Below, piece after piece: positions 33,457 to 42,304 of a stretch of 64,000 nucleotides of DNA. A program made the position numbers and the translations under genes. The DNA is taken from contig NZ_CP116304.1 in assembly GCF_028010285.1 (NCBI RefSeq), forward strand, positions 2,682,501 to 2,746,500. The letters run 5' to 3'. Below the pieces are notes generated by a model. The model was not told where the DNA came from and did not search any database. It saw only the letters and a list, made by a program, of their open reading frames with translations. Origin of the DNA: Pseudomonas sp. Q1-7 (lineage in GTDB: Bacteria > Pseudomonadota > Gammaproteobacteria > Pseudomonadales > Pseudomonadaceae). Within the stretch, counting starts at the first letter, position 1; every line of letters starts with the position of its first letter.

Positions 33457-34983
33457 ATGAGCACAGCAAACACGCGAGGCAGCTTGATGATCCTCGCCTC
33501 GATCTGCCTGGCAGCCCTGGTGCTGCCGATGAGCTTTACCGGTGGCGCCGTGGCGCGTCCGGCGATTGGACATGAACTGGGTGGCAGCGCAGTCCAGCTC
33601 ACCTGGATCACCAACGCCTTCATGTTGACCTTCGGCAGCCTGCTGATGGCGGCCGGCGCGCTCGCCGACCAATACGGCCGCAAACGCCTGTTCTGCATCG
33701 GCACCGCACTGTTCACGCTCACGTCCTTTGCCCAGGGCTTCGCCCCCAGCGTGCTCACGTTGGACCTGCTGCGGGCGCTACAAGGCGTGGCCGGAGCGGC
33801 GGCGTTGGCCAGCGGCTCGGCGGCATTGGCGCAGGAGTTCGAAGGCCACGCGCAAACCCGCGCCTTCAGCATGCTCGGCACCACCTTCGGCATTGGCCTG
33901 GCCTTCGGCCCGCTCGTGTCGGGCCTGCTGATCGAGAGCCTGGGGTGGCGCTCGATCTTCTTCGCCACGGCGGCCCTGGGTGCCTTGTCGATGATCTTCG
34001 GTCTGCCGCGCATGCGTGAAACCCGCGACCCGAACGCCACGGGGCTCGACTGGCCTGGCACCTTGACCTTCACGGGGACCCTGGCGTGCTTCACCTTCGG
34101 TGTGATTCAGGGGCCGGAAAGCGGTTGGGGTAGCCCGCTGGTGGTCGGCCTGTTGGCGGCCTCGGCCGTATTGCTGGTGGCCTTCATCAAAGTGGAGAAC
34201 CGCGTCACCCGCCCGATGCTCGACCTCAGCTTGTTCCGCATCCCGCGCTTTGTGGGCGTGCAGCTGCTGCCCATCGGCACCTGCTACTGCTACATCGTGC
34301 TGGTGGTAATCCTGCCGCTGCGCTTCATCGGCATCGAGGGCATGAGTGAGATCCAGGCGGGCTGGATGCTGCTGGCCCTGTCCGCGCCCATGCTGGTGGT
34401 GCCCATGCTGGCCGCGACCCTCGCGCGCTGGATTTCGCCTGGCGTGTTGTCCGGCTTGGGCTTCGTGATTGCCGCGGTCGGTCTGCAATGGTTTTCCCGC
34501 CTCGATTCGGCTGCCCAGGGCACCGAAGTGATTCTGCCGATGCTGCTGATCGGTGTCGGCGCCGGCCTGCCCTGGGGCCTGATGGATGGGCTGGCGATCA
34601 GCGTGGTACCGAAGGAGCGCGCTGGCATGGCCACTGGCATCTTCAATACCGCCCGTGTAGCGGGGGAGGGTGTGGCCCTGGCGATTGTCAGCGCCATCCT
34701 GGCGTCCCTTACCCAGGCGTGTTTGCTGGGCACAGTGGACGGCGACATTGCCGGCCTGTCCGATGTCGCCCAGCAAGTGGCTGCCGGTGAGCTGGTCCGT
34801 GCGGCGGCGCTGATGCCTGAGATACCGCGGGCCACGCTGGTAGCGAGTTACCTCGAGTCCTTTGACGTGCTGTTGCACATCCTCACTGGGATCACCCTGC
34901 TGTCGGCCCTGGCGGTGTTCGGTTTCCTCAGCCGCCCGGCGCCCGTGTCCGAGGCGCCTGCTTCGCTGGACCTGTCCCGTTGA
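33457..34983 (+). CDS. MFS drug exporter, DHA2 (EmrB/QacA-like)
   Basis: This is a 508-residue, 14-helix type major facilitator: a RPAIGHEL segment after helix 1, the loop ALADQYGRKR at about residues 70-79, and motif C-like GIGLAFGPLVSG at about 149-160 typical of drug:proton antiporters. The ATG at 33457 lies after GTGGA; an in-frame ATG at 33442 is possible. It follows the RND operon by about 100 bp on the same strand, so the region may form one efflux locus. No EmrA-type adaptor is adjacent. Confidence 0.85.
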   Translation: MSTANTRGSLMILASICLAALVLPMSFTGGAVARPAIGHELGGSAVQLTWITNAFMLTFGSLLMAAGALADQYGRKRLFCIGTALFTLTSFAQGFAPSVLTLDLLRALQGVAGAAALASGSAALAQEFEGHAQTRAFSMLGTTFGIGLAFGPLVSGLLIESLGWRSIFFATAALGALSMIFGLPRMRETRDPNATGLDWPGTLTFTGTLACFTFGVIQGPESGWGSPLVVGLLAASAVLLVAFIKVENRVTRPMLDLSLFRIPRFVGVQLLPIGTCYCYIVLVVILPLRFIGIEGMSEIQAGWMLLALSAPMLVVPMLAATLARWISPGVLSGLGFVIAAVGLQWFSRLDSAAQGTEVILPMLLIGVGAGLPWGLMDGLAISVVPKERAGMATGIFNTARVAGEGVALAIVSAILASLTQACLLGTVDGDIAGLSDVAQQVAAGELVRAAALMPEIPRATLVASYLESFDVLLHILTGITLLSALAVFGFLSRPAPVSEAPASLDLSR

Positions 34984-35036
34984 TTGTTACGTTTGGCCGG
35001 CGCCCGCCGCCGGCCTCTATCCGAGAGGCAACTGCC

Positions 35037-35357
35037 ATGTCCGCCAGTCACGTAAACACTTTGGAAGTCCGGGCGCGCCCAGGTGCAGCGGCGCATGTTG
35101 AGCAGGGCCTGATAGAACTCACCGCACGCTTGGGAACGCTACCCGGCTGCCTTGAGTACGGCCTGCGCCGTGCCCGGGGTGACCAACAGTGCTGGGTGCT
35201 GAATGGGTACTGGACCAGCCTCAAGACAATGGTCCAACACTTTTCTTCAGTGGAGCTCGAGGAGTTGCTGGGCTTCCTGAGGCGACACGCTGCGAGCATT
35301 CGTTTCAGCAGCGTCTCAACGAGTTCGGAGTTGGAGCCTCGCGATGGAGTTCGATGA
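35037..35357 (+). CDS. Antibiotic biosynthesis monooxygenase (ABM) domain protein
   Basis: This encodes 106 residues with a ferredoxin-like dimeric alpha/beta barrel fold: LEVRARPGAAAHVEQGLIEL, LPGCLEYGLRRA, and an aromatic W-x-L-N-G-Y-W strand. ABM proteins are small cofactor-less monooxygenases or quinol-modifying enzymes. ATG 35037 lies after GAGAGGC. The 3' end overlaps the LysR fragment by 14 bp. The position after the MFS gene suggests a shared transcript. The substrate is unknown. Confidence 0.7.
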   Translation: MSASHVNTLEVRARPGAAAHVEQGLIELTARLGTLPGCLEYGLRRARGDQQCWVLNGYWTSLKTMVQHFSSVELEELLGFLRRHAASIRFSSVSTSSELEPRDGVR

Positions 35358-35664
35358 GCAGGTCTTCCATGCCTTCGATTTGAATGCGTTGGTGACCTTC
35401 CTGGTTGTCTATCGGGAGCGAGGGGTGTCACGGGCTGCCGCAAAGCTGAAGGTCACCCAGCCTGCGGTGAGTAACGTTCTGAGCAAGTTGCGGCGACGGT
35501 TGGGAGACCCCCTCTTCATACCGCGGGGCAGGTGGGTTCAGCCTACGAGCTACGCGACCCAACTTGCCCGGCGCCTGGAGCCCGCGCTACTCACGATGCA
35601 AGAAGTCATTACTTCGAAAGATGCCCCCAGCAGCCGAATGAACGGTGGGAGTCGAGGTTCGTGA
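35344..35664 (+). pseudogene. Truncated LysR-type regulator (HTH part only)
   Basis: This encodes 106 residues. The first 70 are a complete LysR winged HTH (LNALVTFLVVYRERGVSRAA, VTQPAVSNVLSKLRRRLGDP). The linker helix follows, then the frame departs into Gly/Ser-rich non-family sequence and ends, so the effector-binding domain of about 200 residues is missing. No continuation was found in the other frames before the terminator at 35732. It is probably a deletion remnant of the regulator of the upstream MFS/ABM genes. A DNA-binding-only protein could still be expressed. Confidence 0.7.
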
Positions 35665-35731
35665 GCGTCCCCAGCGTTGTGCCCCAACTCTCTGGCTCGT
35701 CAGGTGATCAAGGTCGAAATTCGCTCATCAA

Positions 35732-35760
35732 GCACGGAGGCAGTTCTGTTGCCTCCGTGC
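35732..35760. terminator. Bidirectional terminator hairpin
   Basis: GCACGGAGGCA (35732-35742), seven-base loop, TGCCTCCGTGC (35750-35760): a perfect 11-bp stem between convergent transcription units (LysR fragment and AraC gene). No long T-run is present. Confidence 0.65.
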
Positions 35761-35781
35761 TCGTGAGTGGAGAACGCCGCC

Positions 35782-36795
35782 TTACTCGTCCGCCTTTACC
35801 TGATGCTCCCGCCGCCAGGCGACCGGCGACTTGCCGAACTGGTTGGTGAACCAGCGGGTGAAGGAGCTGGCCACCGAGTAACCCAGCAGGTCGGCGATGC
35901 GGCTGAGGGTATAGCGCGGGTTTTCCATGTAGCGCAGCACCAGGTCACGGCGCACTTCGTTGATCAGGTCGGAGAAGGTGACGTCGCTTTCTTCGAGGCG
36001 GCGCTGCAGGGTTCGCACGTTCATGCCGAGGGACTGGGCGATCTGCTCGATGGTCGCGCGGCCCATGGGCAGCAGCAGGTAGATGGCCTTGCGCACGTCG
36101 TTGAGGGTCGATTGCCGGGCCGCGCCGGGCAGGGTTTCCACCAGTCGCAGGGCGTGGCGCGCCATGGCCGGATCGGCCAGCGGGTTGGCTTTGTCCAGGT
36201 CGGTGGCCTGGCAGACGATGCCGTTGAACTCGCTGCCGAATTCCACCTTGCAGCCGAACACCCGCCGATGCAGTTGCAGGTCCGGCGGCGCGTCGTGGCT
36301 GAAGTTCACCGCGAGCGGGCGCCAGCCCGAGCCGAGCAGGGCGCTGCACATGCGGAACAGCACGCCAATGGCCAGTTCCATGCCCTGGCGGAGGGGCACC
36401 GGCGGGTCGGTGATGATTTCCTCCCGCAGCACCACGGTCTTGCCCACCTCGTCGACGAACAGCGCCAGGGACTCGTTGAGCAGGTGGCGGTACTGGACGA
36501 TGGTCTCCAGCGCATCGCGCAGGGTCGGCTGGTGGGAGAGCAGCAGGCTGATGACGCCGAAGTCGGAGAGCTGGCGGGACTCGGCCATGCGCAGGCCGAA
36601 GGTGGGGCAGTCGCTGGCGCGGGCGGACTCTTCCAGCAGGGTGGCCACGGCGGAGGAGGGCAGGCGTTGCTCGGGGTTGTCCACCAGTGTCTGGCTGAGG
36701 CCCGCCTGGCGCAGCATCTGCTGCGGGTTGAGGCCGAGGTGCTGGGCCACCTCGATGTAGTTGGTCAGGGCCGCTGCGCGAACCATTGGGGTCAT
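35782..36795 (-). CDS. AraC-family regulator (OruR/ArgR-like architecture)
   Basis: This encodes 337 residues. An N-terminal ligand-binding domain of the arabinose_bd type (about 15-200; VAQHLGLNPQQMLRQAGLS, RMAESRQLSDFGVISLLLS) precedes a C-terminal AraC double HTH (about 230-330; ATIEQIAQSLGMNVRTLQRRL, then SRIADLLGYSVASSFTRWF). The ATG at 36795 is chosen; a GTG at 36807 is in frame. It is divergent from the envelope operon at 37143, and the intergenic region contains a duplicated operator also found upstream of 1629. I infer that it activates both operons. Its ligand would be the unknown substrate or a breakdown product. Confidence 0.85.
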   Translation of the reverse strand: MTPMVRAAALTNYIEVAQHLGLNPQQMLRQAGLSQTLVDNPEQRLPSSAVATLLEESARASDCPTFGLRMAESRQLSDFGVISLLLSHQPTLRDALETIVQYRHLLNESLALFVDEVGKTVVLREEIITDPPVPLRQGMELAIGVLFRMCSALLGSGWRPLAVNFSHDAPPDLQLHRRVFGCKVEFGSEFNGIVCQATDLDKANPLADPAMARHALRLVETLPGAARQSTLNDVRKAIYLLLPMGRATIEQIAQSLGMNVRTLQRRLEESDVTFSDLINEVRRDLVLRYMENPRYTLSRIADLLGYSVASSFTRWFTNQFGKSPVAWRREHQVKADE

Positions 36796-37142
36796 ATCGA
36801 TCGCCACGCTATTGTGTGTGCCGGCCAGGCTGCCGGTCGTTATTGTCGTTTAAAGCGAAGTGGGTCTGTCGTCGCGGATGGTCTTCGAATTCGTCTTTCA
36901 TGACAACGCCGGCCCGATTCTTCGAGTGGGCCAGAAGCAAGTAAAGCCAAAGCCTGGGAAATGACCTATACCACGGATGGCGGGGATGGCCGTCCAGCAG
37001 GCGCTCGCGGAGGGCTGGGAGAGCCTGTCATGAAATGCGAAGCGCCTGACGCCCTATGAAAAGCGCCTGACCCGTTGCGGTTCTACTGTTCGTATCACCA
37101 ACTCCTAAGTCGCGATGGCCAGCCCATCGACAGGGTGATGAC
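36796..37142 (+). promoter_or_regulatory. Divergent promoter region with AraC-type operator
   Basis: The block 37023-37089 repeats that at 1510-1576: GCCTGTCATGAA, half-sites ATGCGAAGCGCCTGAC (37035) and ATGAAAAGCGCCTGAC (37056) starting 21 bp apart, and a -10-like TACTGT at 37084, again 28 nt after the second half-site start. The two half-sites here agree at 14 of 16 bases, so this is the better copy. The rest of the region (36808-37020) shows no gene and should hold the promoter of the AraC gene itself. Confidence 0.62.
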
Positions 37143-37706
37143 GTGAACGACAATAACAATGCAACCATCCTTATAGTGCCCGGCCTGCGTGACCACGTGG
37201 CCGATCACTGGCAGACCCTCCTGGCTGCCCAACTGCCCAAGGTACGTACCGTACCGCCGCTTGAGCACGACAAGCTCAGCCTGTCTGCTCGCGTCGAGGC
37301 CATCCAGCATGAACTGGAACAGATCGACGGCCCGGTGATCCTGGTCGCCCACAGCGCCGGCGTCCTGATGGTCGCGCATTGGGCCGCGCGCTACAGCCGG
37401 CCGATCAAGGGCGCGCTGCTGGCGACCCCGCCGGATCTCGACGCCACCTGGCCGGAGAACTACCCGAGCCCCGAATCCCTGCAGGCCAACGGCTGGACGC
37501 CGCTGCCGCGCGGTCCGCTGCCGTTCCCCAGCCTGGTCTGTGCCAGCGAGAACGACCACCTGGCCAGCCCGGAGGCGGTACGCGCCTTGGCCGCCGACTG
37601 GAACGGCCGCCTGGTGGAACTGGGCCAGGTCGGACACCTCAATCCCGCATCGGGTTTCGGCGAATGGCCGTATGCCCATGAACTGATCCAGGTGCTGGAT
37701 CGCTGA
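37143..37706 (+). CDS. RBBP9/YdeN-family serine hydrolase
   Basis: This is a 187-residue small alpha/beta hydrolase without signal peptide. The nucleophile Ser71 lies in AHSAG (Ala in place of the usual first Gly), and catalytic His165 in QVGHLNP. The opening VPGLRDHVADHWQTLL is characteristic of the RBBP9/YdeN group. The start is a GTG at 37143 preceded by AGGG. As first gene under the AraC-type promoter, it is probably a cytoplasmic esterase or thioesterase acting on the compound handled by the envelope proteins downstream. The substrate is unknown. Confidence 0.82.
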   Translation: MNDNNNATILIVPGLRDHVADHWQTLLAAQLPKVRTVPPLEHDKLSLSARVEAIQHELEQIDGPVILVAHSAGVLMVAHWAARYSRPIKGALLATPPDLDATWPENYPSPESLQANGWTPLPRGPLPFPSLVCASENDHLASPEAVRALAADWNGRLVELGQVGHLNPASGFGEWPYAHELIQVLDR

Positions 37707-37842
37707 CGCGCGATTTCATTGATTTTGGGGCCGGGGAGACCGGCGAAAGCGGCGCGATGCCAAGCAACCGGCTACGCGTCGACCATGCAGGGAGCAAGGA
37801 AAGGGTTGCGGTAGCCATTACAACAAGAAGCGGAGCCAACGC

Positions 37843-39765
37843 ATGAACAACAAGAACAATCACAACCTGAACCTGCGCAGGTGCCTGCTCGCCTCGGCCA
37901 TCGCGGCCGGCATGGGCGCGCCGGTGGTGGTCCAGGCGTTCGAAGTCAACACCGGTAGTCCGGACTGGTCGGTGCGCTTCGACAATACCGTGAAGTACAA
38001 CTACGGCGTTCGCACCGAGAGCGCCGACAAGCGGATGCTGGCCACGCCGAACAACAACGACGGCGACTACAACTTCCGTCGCTCCGGCACCAACATCACC
38101 AACCGTGTCGACCTGTTGACCGAGCTGGACGTGATCCACCAGGGCAACAAGGGGTTCCGTGTCAGCGCCGCCAGCTGGTACGACAAGGCCTATGACAACA
38201 CCGGCTCGAACTCCAACCCCTTCGTCAATGGCAACGAGGCCTTTTCCCGCATCGCCGGCCAGCCCGGTGCCAACAATGCGGTACTGGGCAGCCCGCACCT
38301 TTCCAACTACGCGCAGCGCTACTACAGCGGCCCGTCCGGCGAAATCCTCGACGCCTTCGTGTTCTACACCACCGAGATCGGCGACGAATCCTTGTTCAGC
38401 GTCAAGGTCGGCCAGCACAACGTGTACTGGGGCGAAACCCTCCTCAACCCGGTCCACGCCGTCAGCTACGGCCAGTCCGGCCTGGACCTGGCCAAGCTCG
38501 CCGCCGCGCCGGGCACCGAAGCCAAGGAACTCTTCGTCCCGCGCAACCAGATCTCCGCCTCCTTCACCATCAACCCCGAGCTGACCGTTGCCGCCCAGTA
38601 TTTCCTGGAGTGGGACCAGGCGCGCCTGCCGGAAGCCGGCACCTATTACGGCAGCTCGGACCTGGTGGGCGAGGGCGCCCAGTCCTTCATCCTCGGCCAC
38701 ACCGGCGGCCCGGGCCTGGCGGGACCGAACGGCACCCTCACCAGCATCCGCCGTGGCCACGACATCACCCCGGACAAGCGTGGCGACTGGGGCCTGATGC
38801 TCAAGTGGTCGCCGGTCTGGCTGGACGGCACCCTGGGCGCCTACTACCGACAGACCTCGGAAATCCTGCCGCAAGCGGTGCTGGACGGCACCGGCCTGAG
38901 CGCCCGTGGCGCCGGCGGCCCCATCGCCAACGTGCAGAATTCCATCAGCACCACCAGCTACAAGTTCGCCTATGGCGACGACATCGACATCTTCGGCCTG
39001 AGCCTGTCCAAGGAGTTCGCCGGGGTCAGCGTCGCCAGCGACCTGAACATCCGCCACAACATGCCCCTGGCGAGCATTCCGGCCATCGTCAGCGCCCCCG
39101 GCGCCGGTGGCCTGGCCGCCGGCCTCGGCCTGCTGCCGCCCCGCCTCGCGGCCACCGGCGTGGTCACCGAGCAGCCGAGCAGCGGCGACAGCATGAGCGC
39201 CACCGGCGACACCCTGCACTGGACCCTCAACGGCCTGATGACCATCGGCAACACGCCGCTGTTCGACTCGGCCTCGCTGCTGGGCGAGCTCTACTACAGC
39301 AACCTGCTGAAGCTCGATAGCCATAACGAGGCGCTCTACAAGGGCAAGAGCAGCTACCGTGGCATCGACAAGCCGACCCGCGACAACTGGGGTATCGCGG
39401 TGAACTTCACGCCCACCTGGTACCAGGTGTTCCCGGGCGTGGACCTGTCGGCACCGATGTCGATCAACGTCGGCCTGGACGGTGTTTCCCCGGTTCAGGG
39501 CGGCGGCGCCGAAGACACCGGCAACTACTCGGTCGGTGTCGGCGCGGCCATCTACAACCAGTACTTCGTCGACCTGAAGTACGTGGACTCCTTCGGCGAT
39601 GCCGAGAAGTGCACCAACGGAGCCACCGACGGCTCCACACCCAACGCATTGGACGCCACGCAGCGCTACACCTGCTACGCCGGGGGTTACTCCTCCTTCT
39701 CCGGCGGCGGGGCTACCACGGAAGACCGTGGCGCGGTGTACCTGACTTTCAAGACCACCTTCTGA
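37843..39765 (+). CDS. DUF1302 outer-membrane/periplasmic protein
   Basis: This encodes 640 residues. A signal peptide with a long basic N-region (cleavage after about residue 35, ...VVVQAFE) is followed by a beta-strand-rich body with many alternating aromatic and polar residues and a C-terminal Phe (KTTF), the pattern of an outer-membrane beta-barrel. DUF1302 proteins nearly always occur with a DUF1329 gene, as here, and are linked to handling of hydrophobic compounds such as steroids, terpenes or esters. The exact function is unproven. The gap to DUF1329 is 40 bp. Confidence 0.87.
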   Translation: MNNKNNHNLNLRRCLLASAIAAGMGAPVVVQAFEVNTGSPDWSVRFDNTVKYNYGVRTESADKRMLATPNNNDGDYNFRRSGTNITNRVDLLTELDVIHQGNKGFRVSAASWYDKAYDNTGSNSNPFVNGNEAFSRIAGQPGANNAVLGSPHLSNYAQRYYSGPSGEILDAFVFYTTEIGDESLFSVKVGQHNVYWGETLLNPVHAVSYGQSGLDLAKLAAAPGTEAKELFVPRNQISASFTINPELTVAAQYFLEWDQARLPEAGTYYGSSDLVGEGAQSFILGHTGGPGLAGPNGTLTSIRRGHDITPDKRGDWGLMLKWSPVWLDGTLGAYYRQTSEILPQAVLDGTGLSARGAGGPIANVQNSISTTSYKFAYGDDIDIFGLSLSKEFAGVSVASDLNIRHNMPLASIPAIVSAPGAGGLAAGLGLLPPRLAATGVVTEQPSSGDSMSATGDTLHWTLNGLMTIGNTPLFDSASLLGELYYSNLLKLDSHNEALYKGKSSYRGIDKPTRDNWGIAVNFTPTWYQVFPGVDLSAPMSINVGLDGVSPVQGGGAEDTGNYSVGVGAAIYNQYFVDLKYVDSFGDAEKCTNGATDGSTPNALDATQRYTCYAGGYSSFSGGGATTEDRGAVYLTFKTTF

Positions 39766-39805
39766 CATTCCGCACCGCTCGTAACCCGAGCAGGAGAACA
39801 ACGAG

Positions 39806-41164
39806 ATGAAATTCGTGAAAACTCTGATGGCGGCTTCCCTCGCGGTGGCCTTCGCTGGTTCCGTCCATGCCGCCGTGTCGCCTGAAGAGGCCGCCAAGCT
39901 GGGCACCAGCCTGACCCTGGTGGGCGCTGAGAAAGCTGCCAACGCCGACGGTTCGATCCCCGCCTACGAGGGTGGCCTGACCACCGCCCCGGCGGGCTTC
40001 AAGGCCGGCGACACCATGCGCCCGGACCCCTTCGCCAGCGAGCAGCCGCTGCTGGTGATCGACGGCAAGAACGTCGACCAGTACAAGAACCTGCTGAGCG
40101 CCACCACGGTGGAACTGGCCAAGCGTTACCCGAGCTTCCGCGTGGACGTCTTCCCGACCCACCGCACCGTGGCCATGCCCAAGCCGGTACTGGACAACGC
40201 CGTGAAGAACGCCACTGGCGCCAAGACCGCCAATGACGGCCTGGCCCTGGACAACGTACTGCCGGGCGTACCCTTCCCGATTCCGCAGTCGGGCGCCGAA
40301 GCCATGTGGAACCACCTGCTGCGCTACCAGGGCGTGACCATCAACACCAAGTACGACTCCTGGAACGTCGACGCCGCGGGCGTGGCCACCCTCGCCACCA
40401 CCGGCCAGGCGTACATCAACTACCCGATCTACGAAGACCTGTCCAAGCCCATCGCCAACACCGACGTCTACTACCAGATGAAGCTGTACTACTCCGGCCC
40501 GGCTCGCCGCGCCGGCGAGGCGATCATGCTCAAGGACGCCGCCAACGCCGTCGAGCAGCCGCGTCGCGCCTGGCAGTACCTGCCTGGCCAGCGCCGCGTG
40601 AAGCTGGCACCGAGCCTGGCCTACGACACCCCGAACCCGGGTACCGCCGGTGCCGGCACCTACGATGACGTGTTCGTCTTCAACGGCGCGCTGGACCGCT
40701 ACGACTGGAAGCTGGTGGGCAAGCAGGAACTGATCGTGCCCTACAACACCTACAAGCTGACCTACGCCCAGGACCCGAAGACCCTGACCACCCCGAACCA
40801 CCTGGCGCCTGACCACGTGCGCTGGGAGAAGCACCGCGTCTGGGTCGTGGAAGGCACGCTGAAGCCCGGCGCCCGCCACATCTACGCCAAGCGCCGCTTC
40901 TACCTGGACGAGGACAGCTGGGTGGCCCTGGCGTCCGACCAATATGACGCCCGTGGACAGATCTACCGTGGCTCCTTCGCCTTCCTCAGCCAGAGCTACG
41001 ACAAGCAGGTACCGGACACCACCCCGTTCGTGATCTACGACCTGGTGGGCAACTCCTACAACATCAACGGCATCGTCGGCCCGTACGGCGGCATCCGTTA
41101 CATCGACCCGCTGACCAAGGCTCAGTGGGCAGCCGAGTCCCTGGCTGGCGCCGGCATTCGCTGA
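39806..41164 (+). CDS. DUF1329 periplasmic (LolB-like fold) protein
   Basis: This 452-residue exported protein has a signal peptide cleaved after about residue 22 (AGSVHA). The DUF1329 landmarks include GTSLTLVGAEKAANADGSIP near the N-terminus of the mature protein and the C-terminal KRRFYLDEDSWVALASDQYD. DUF1329 proteins resemble LolA/LolB lipocarriers in fold. A role as periplasmic lipid or hydrophobic-ligand carrier between the DUF1302 barrel and the RND-like protein downstream is an inference from genomic pairing. Confidence 0.87.
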   Translation: MKFVKTLMAASLAVAFAGSVHAAVSPEEAAKLGTSLTLVGAEKAANADGSIPAYEGGLTTAPAGFKAGDTMRPDPFASEQPLLVIDGKNVDQYKNLLSATTVELAKRYPSFRVDVFPTHRTVAMPKPVLDNAVKNATGAKTANDGLALDNVLPGVPFPIPQSGAEAMWNHLLRYQGVTINTKYDSWNVDAAGVATLATTGQAYINYPIYEDLSKPIANTDVYYQMKLYYSGPARRAGEAIMLKDAANAVEQPRRAWQYLPGQRRVKLAPSLAYDTPNPGTAGAGTYDDVFVFNGALDRYDWKLVGKQELIVPYNTYKLTYAQDPKTLTTPNHLAPDHVRWEKHRVWVVEGTLKPGARHIYAKRRFYLDEDSWVALASDQYDARGQIYRGSFAFLSQSYDKQVPDTTPFVIYDLVGNSYNINGIVGPYGGIRYIDPLTKAQWAAESLAGAGIR

Positions 41165-41234
41165 GCCAGGCTGGTTGCCGCTCCCTTTGTGTGTGGGGGG
41201 AGCGGCAACCCCTTTTTTTTCAGAGGACGTCCCA

Positions 41235-42287
41235 ATGTTTCCTTTCAAATCCATCGCCCTGGGCCTCGCCCTGGCGGCCGGCAGCTGTGGCGCCGCGCCG
41301 CTGGTGGACGTGCTGGACCTGCCCGCGGCGCGCAGCGAGTTGGCATCGCGCAGTCCCTTGCTGGACCTGGCGCAGGCCGGCCCGCGCCTGGTCGCCGTGG
41401 GCCAGCGCGGGCACATTCTGTATTCCGATGACCAGGGCGCGAGCTGGACCCAGGCCAGCGTGCCGGTCAGCTCCGACCTGAATGCCGTGCAGTTCGTCTC
41501 GGCCAGCGAAGGCTGGGCCGTGGGCCATGACGGCGTGGTCCTGCACAGCCGCGATGGCGGCGCCAGTTGGGAGAAGCAGCTCGACGGGCGCCAGCTCGGC
41601 CGCCTGATGCTGGACTTCTATGGCGCCCAGCCAGAGGCCGGGCAATGGCTGGAAGAGGCGAAGCGGATCGAGGCCGAAGGCGCCGACAAACCCTTCCTCG
41701 ACCTCTGGTTCAGCGACGCGCAGAACGGTTTCGTGGTCGGGGCCTTCAACCTGATCTTCCGCACCCGCGACGGCGGCCGCACCTGGGAGCCCTGGGCGGA
41801 CCGTACCGACAACCCGTCCGCCTACCACCTCAACGCCATCGCCGGCCACGGCAAGCAGCTGTTCATCGCCGGGGAGCAGGGCCTGCTGCTGCGTCTCGAC
41901 GACAGCGGCGAACGTTTCCAGGCCCTGACGTCGCCCTATCAGGGCAGCTTCTTCGGCCTCAGTGTCCAGCCGGGCCTGGTGCTGGCCCATGGTCTGCGCG
42001 GCAACGCCTATCGCAGCACCGACGAAGGCGCCAGCTGGACGCAGGTGAAGACCGGCCTGAACAGCAGTATCACCGCGTCCGCGCGCGACACCCATGGCCA
42101 GGTCTACCTGTTCGGCCTGACGGGCCAGGTGCTGGCCAGCAGTGACAATGGCGCCAGCTTCCAGGCCCTGGAACTCGGCCAACCGGTACCCGTCTACGGC
42201 GCCCTGGCAGCGACCGACGGCAGCCTGCTGCTGGTGGGACCGCGCGGCGTCAGCCAGCGGCCTCTGCCGACCGGCAAACAAGAATAA
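41235..42287 (+). CDS. YCF48/BNR-repeat periplasmic beta-propeller protein
   Basis: This encodes 350 residues. The signal peptide is MFPFKSIALGLALAAGSCGA, so it is exported. The mature part is a beta-propeller with repeated Asp-box/YCF48 units (YSDDQGASWTQ, HSRDGGASWEKQ, RTRDGGRTWEPW, RSTDEGASWTQV, SSDNGASFQAL). The ATG at 41235 follows AGAGGACG. Relatives in cyanobacteria assist photosystem II assembly; in pseudomonads the gene accompanies DUF1302/DUF1329/MMPL sets, where it may act as an assembly or scaffold factor. The next gene starts 17 bp later. Confidence 0.82.
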   Translation: MFPFKSIALGLALAAGSCGAAPLVDVLDLPAARSELASRSPLLDLAQAGPRLVAVGQRGHILYSDDQGASWTQASVPVSSDLNAVQFVSASEGWAVGHDGVVLHSRDGGASWEKQLDGRQLGRLMLDFYGAQPEAGQWLEEAKRIEAEGADKPFLDLWFSDAQNGFVVGAFNLIFRTRDGGRTWEPWADRTDNPSAYHLNAIAGHGKQLFIAGEQGLLLRLDDSGERFQALTSPYQGSFFGLSVQPGLVLAHGLRGNAYRSTDEGASWTQVKTGLNSSITASARDTHGQVYLFGLTGQVLASSDNGASFQALELGQPVPVYGALAATDGSLLLVGPRGVSQRPLPTGKQE

Positions 42288-42304
42288 GTGCGAGGCGAAC
42301 CCCC

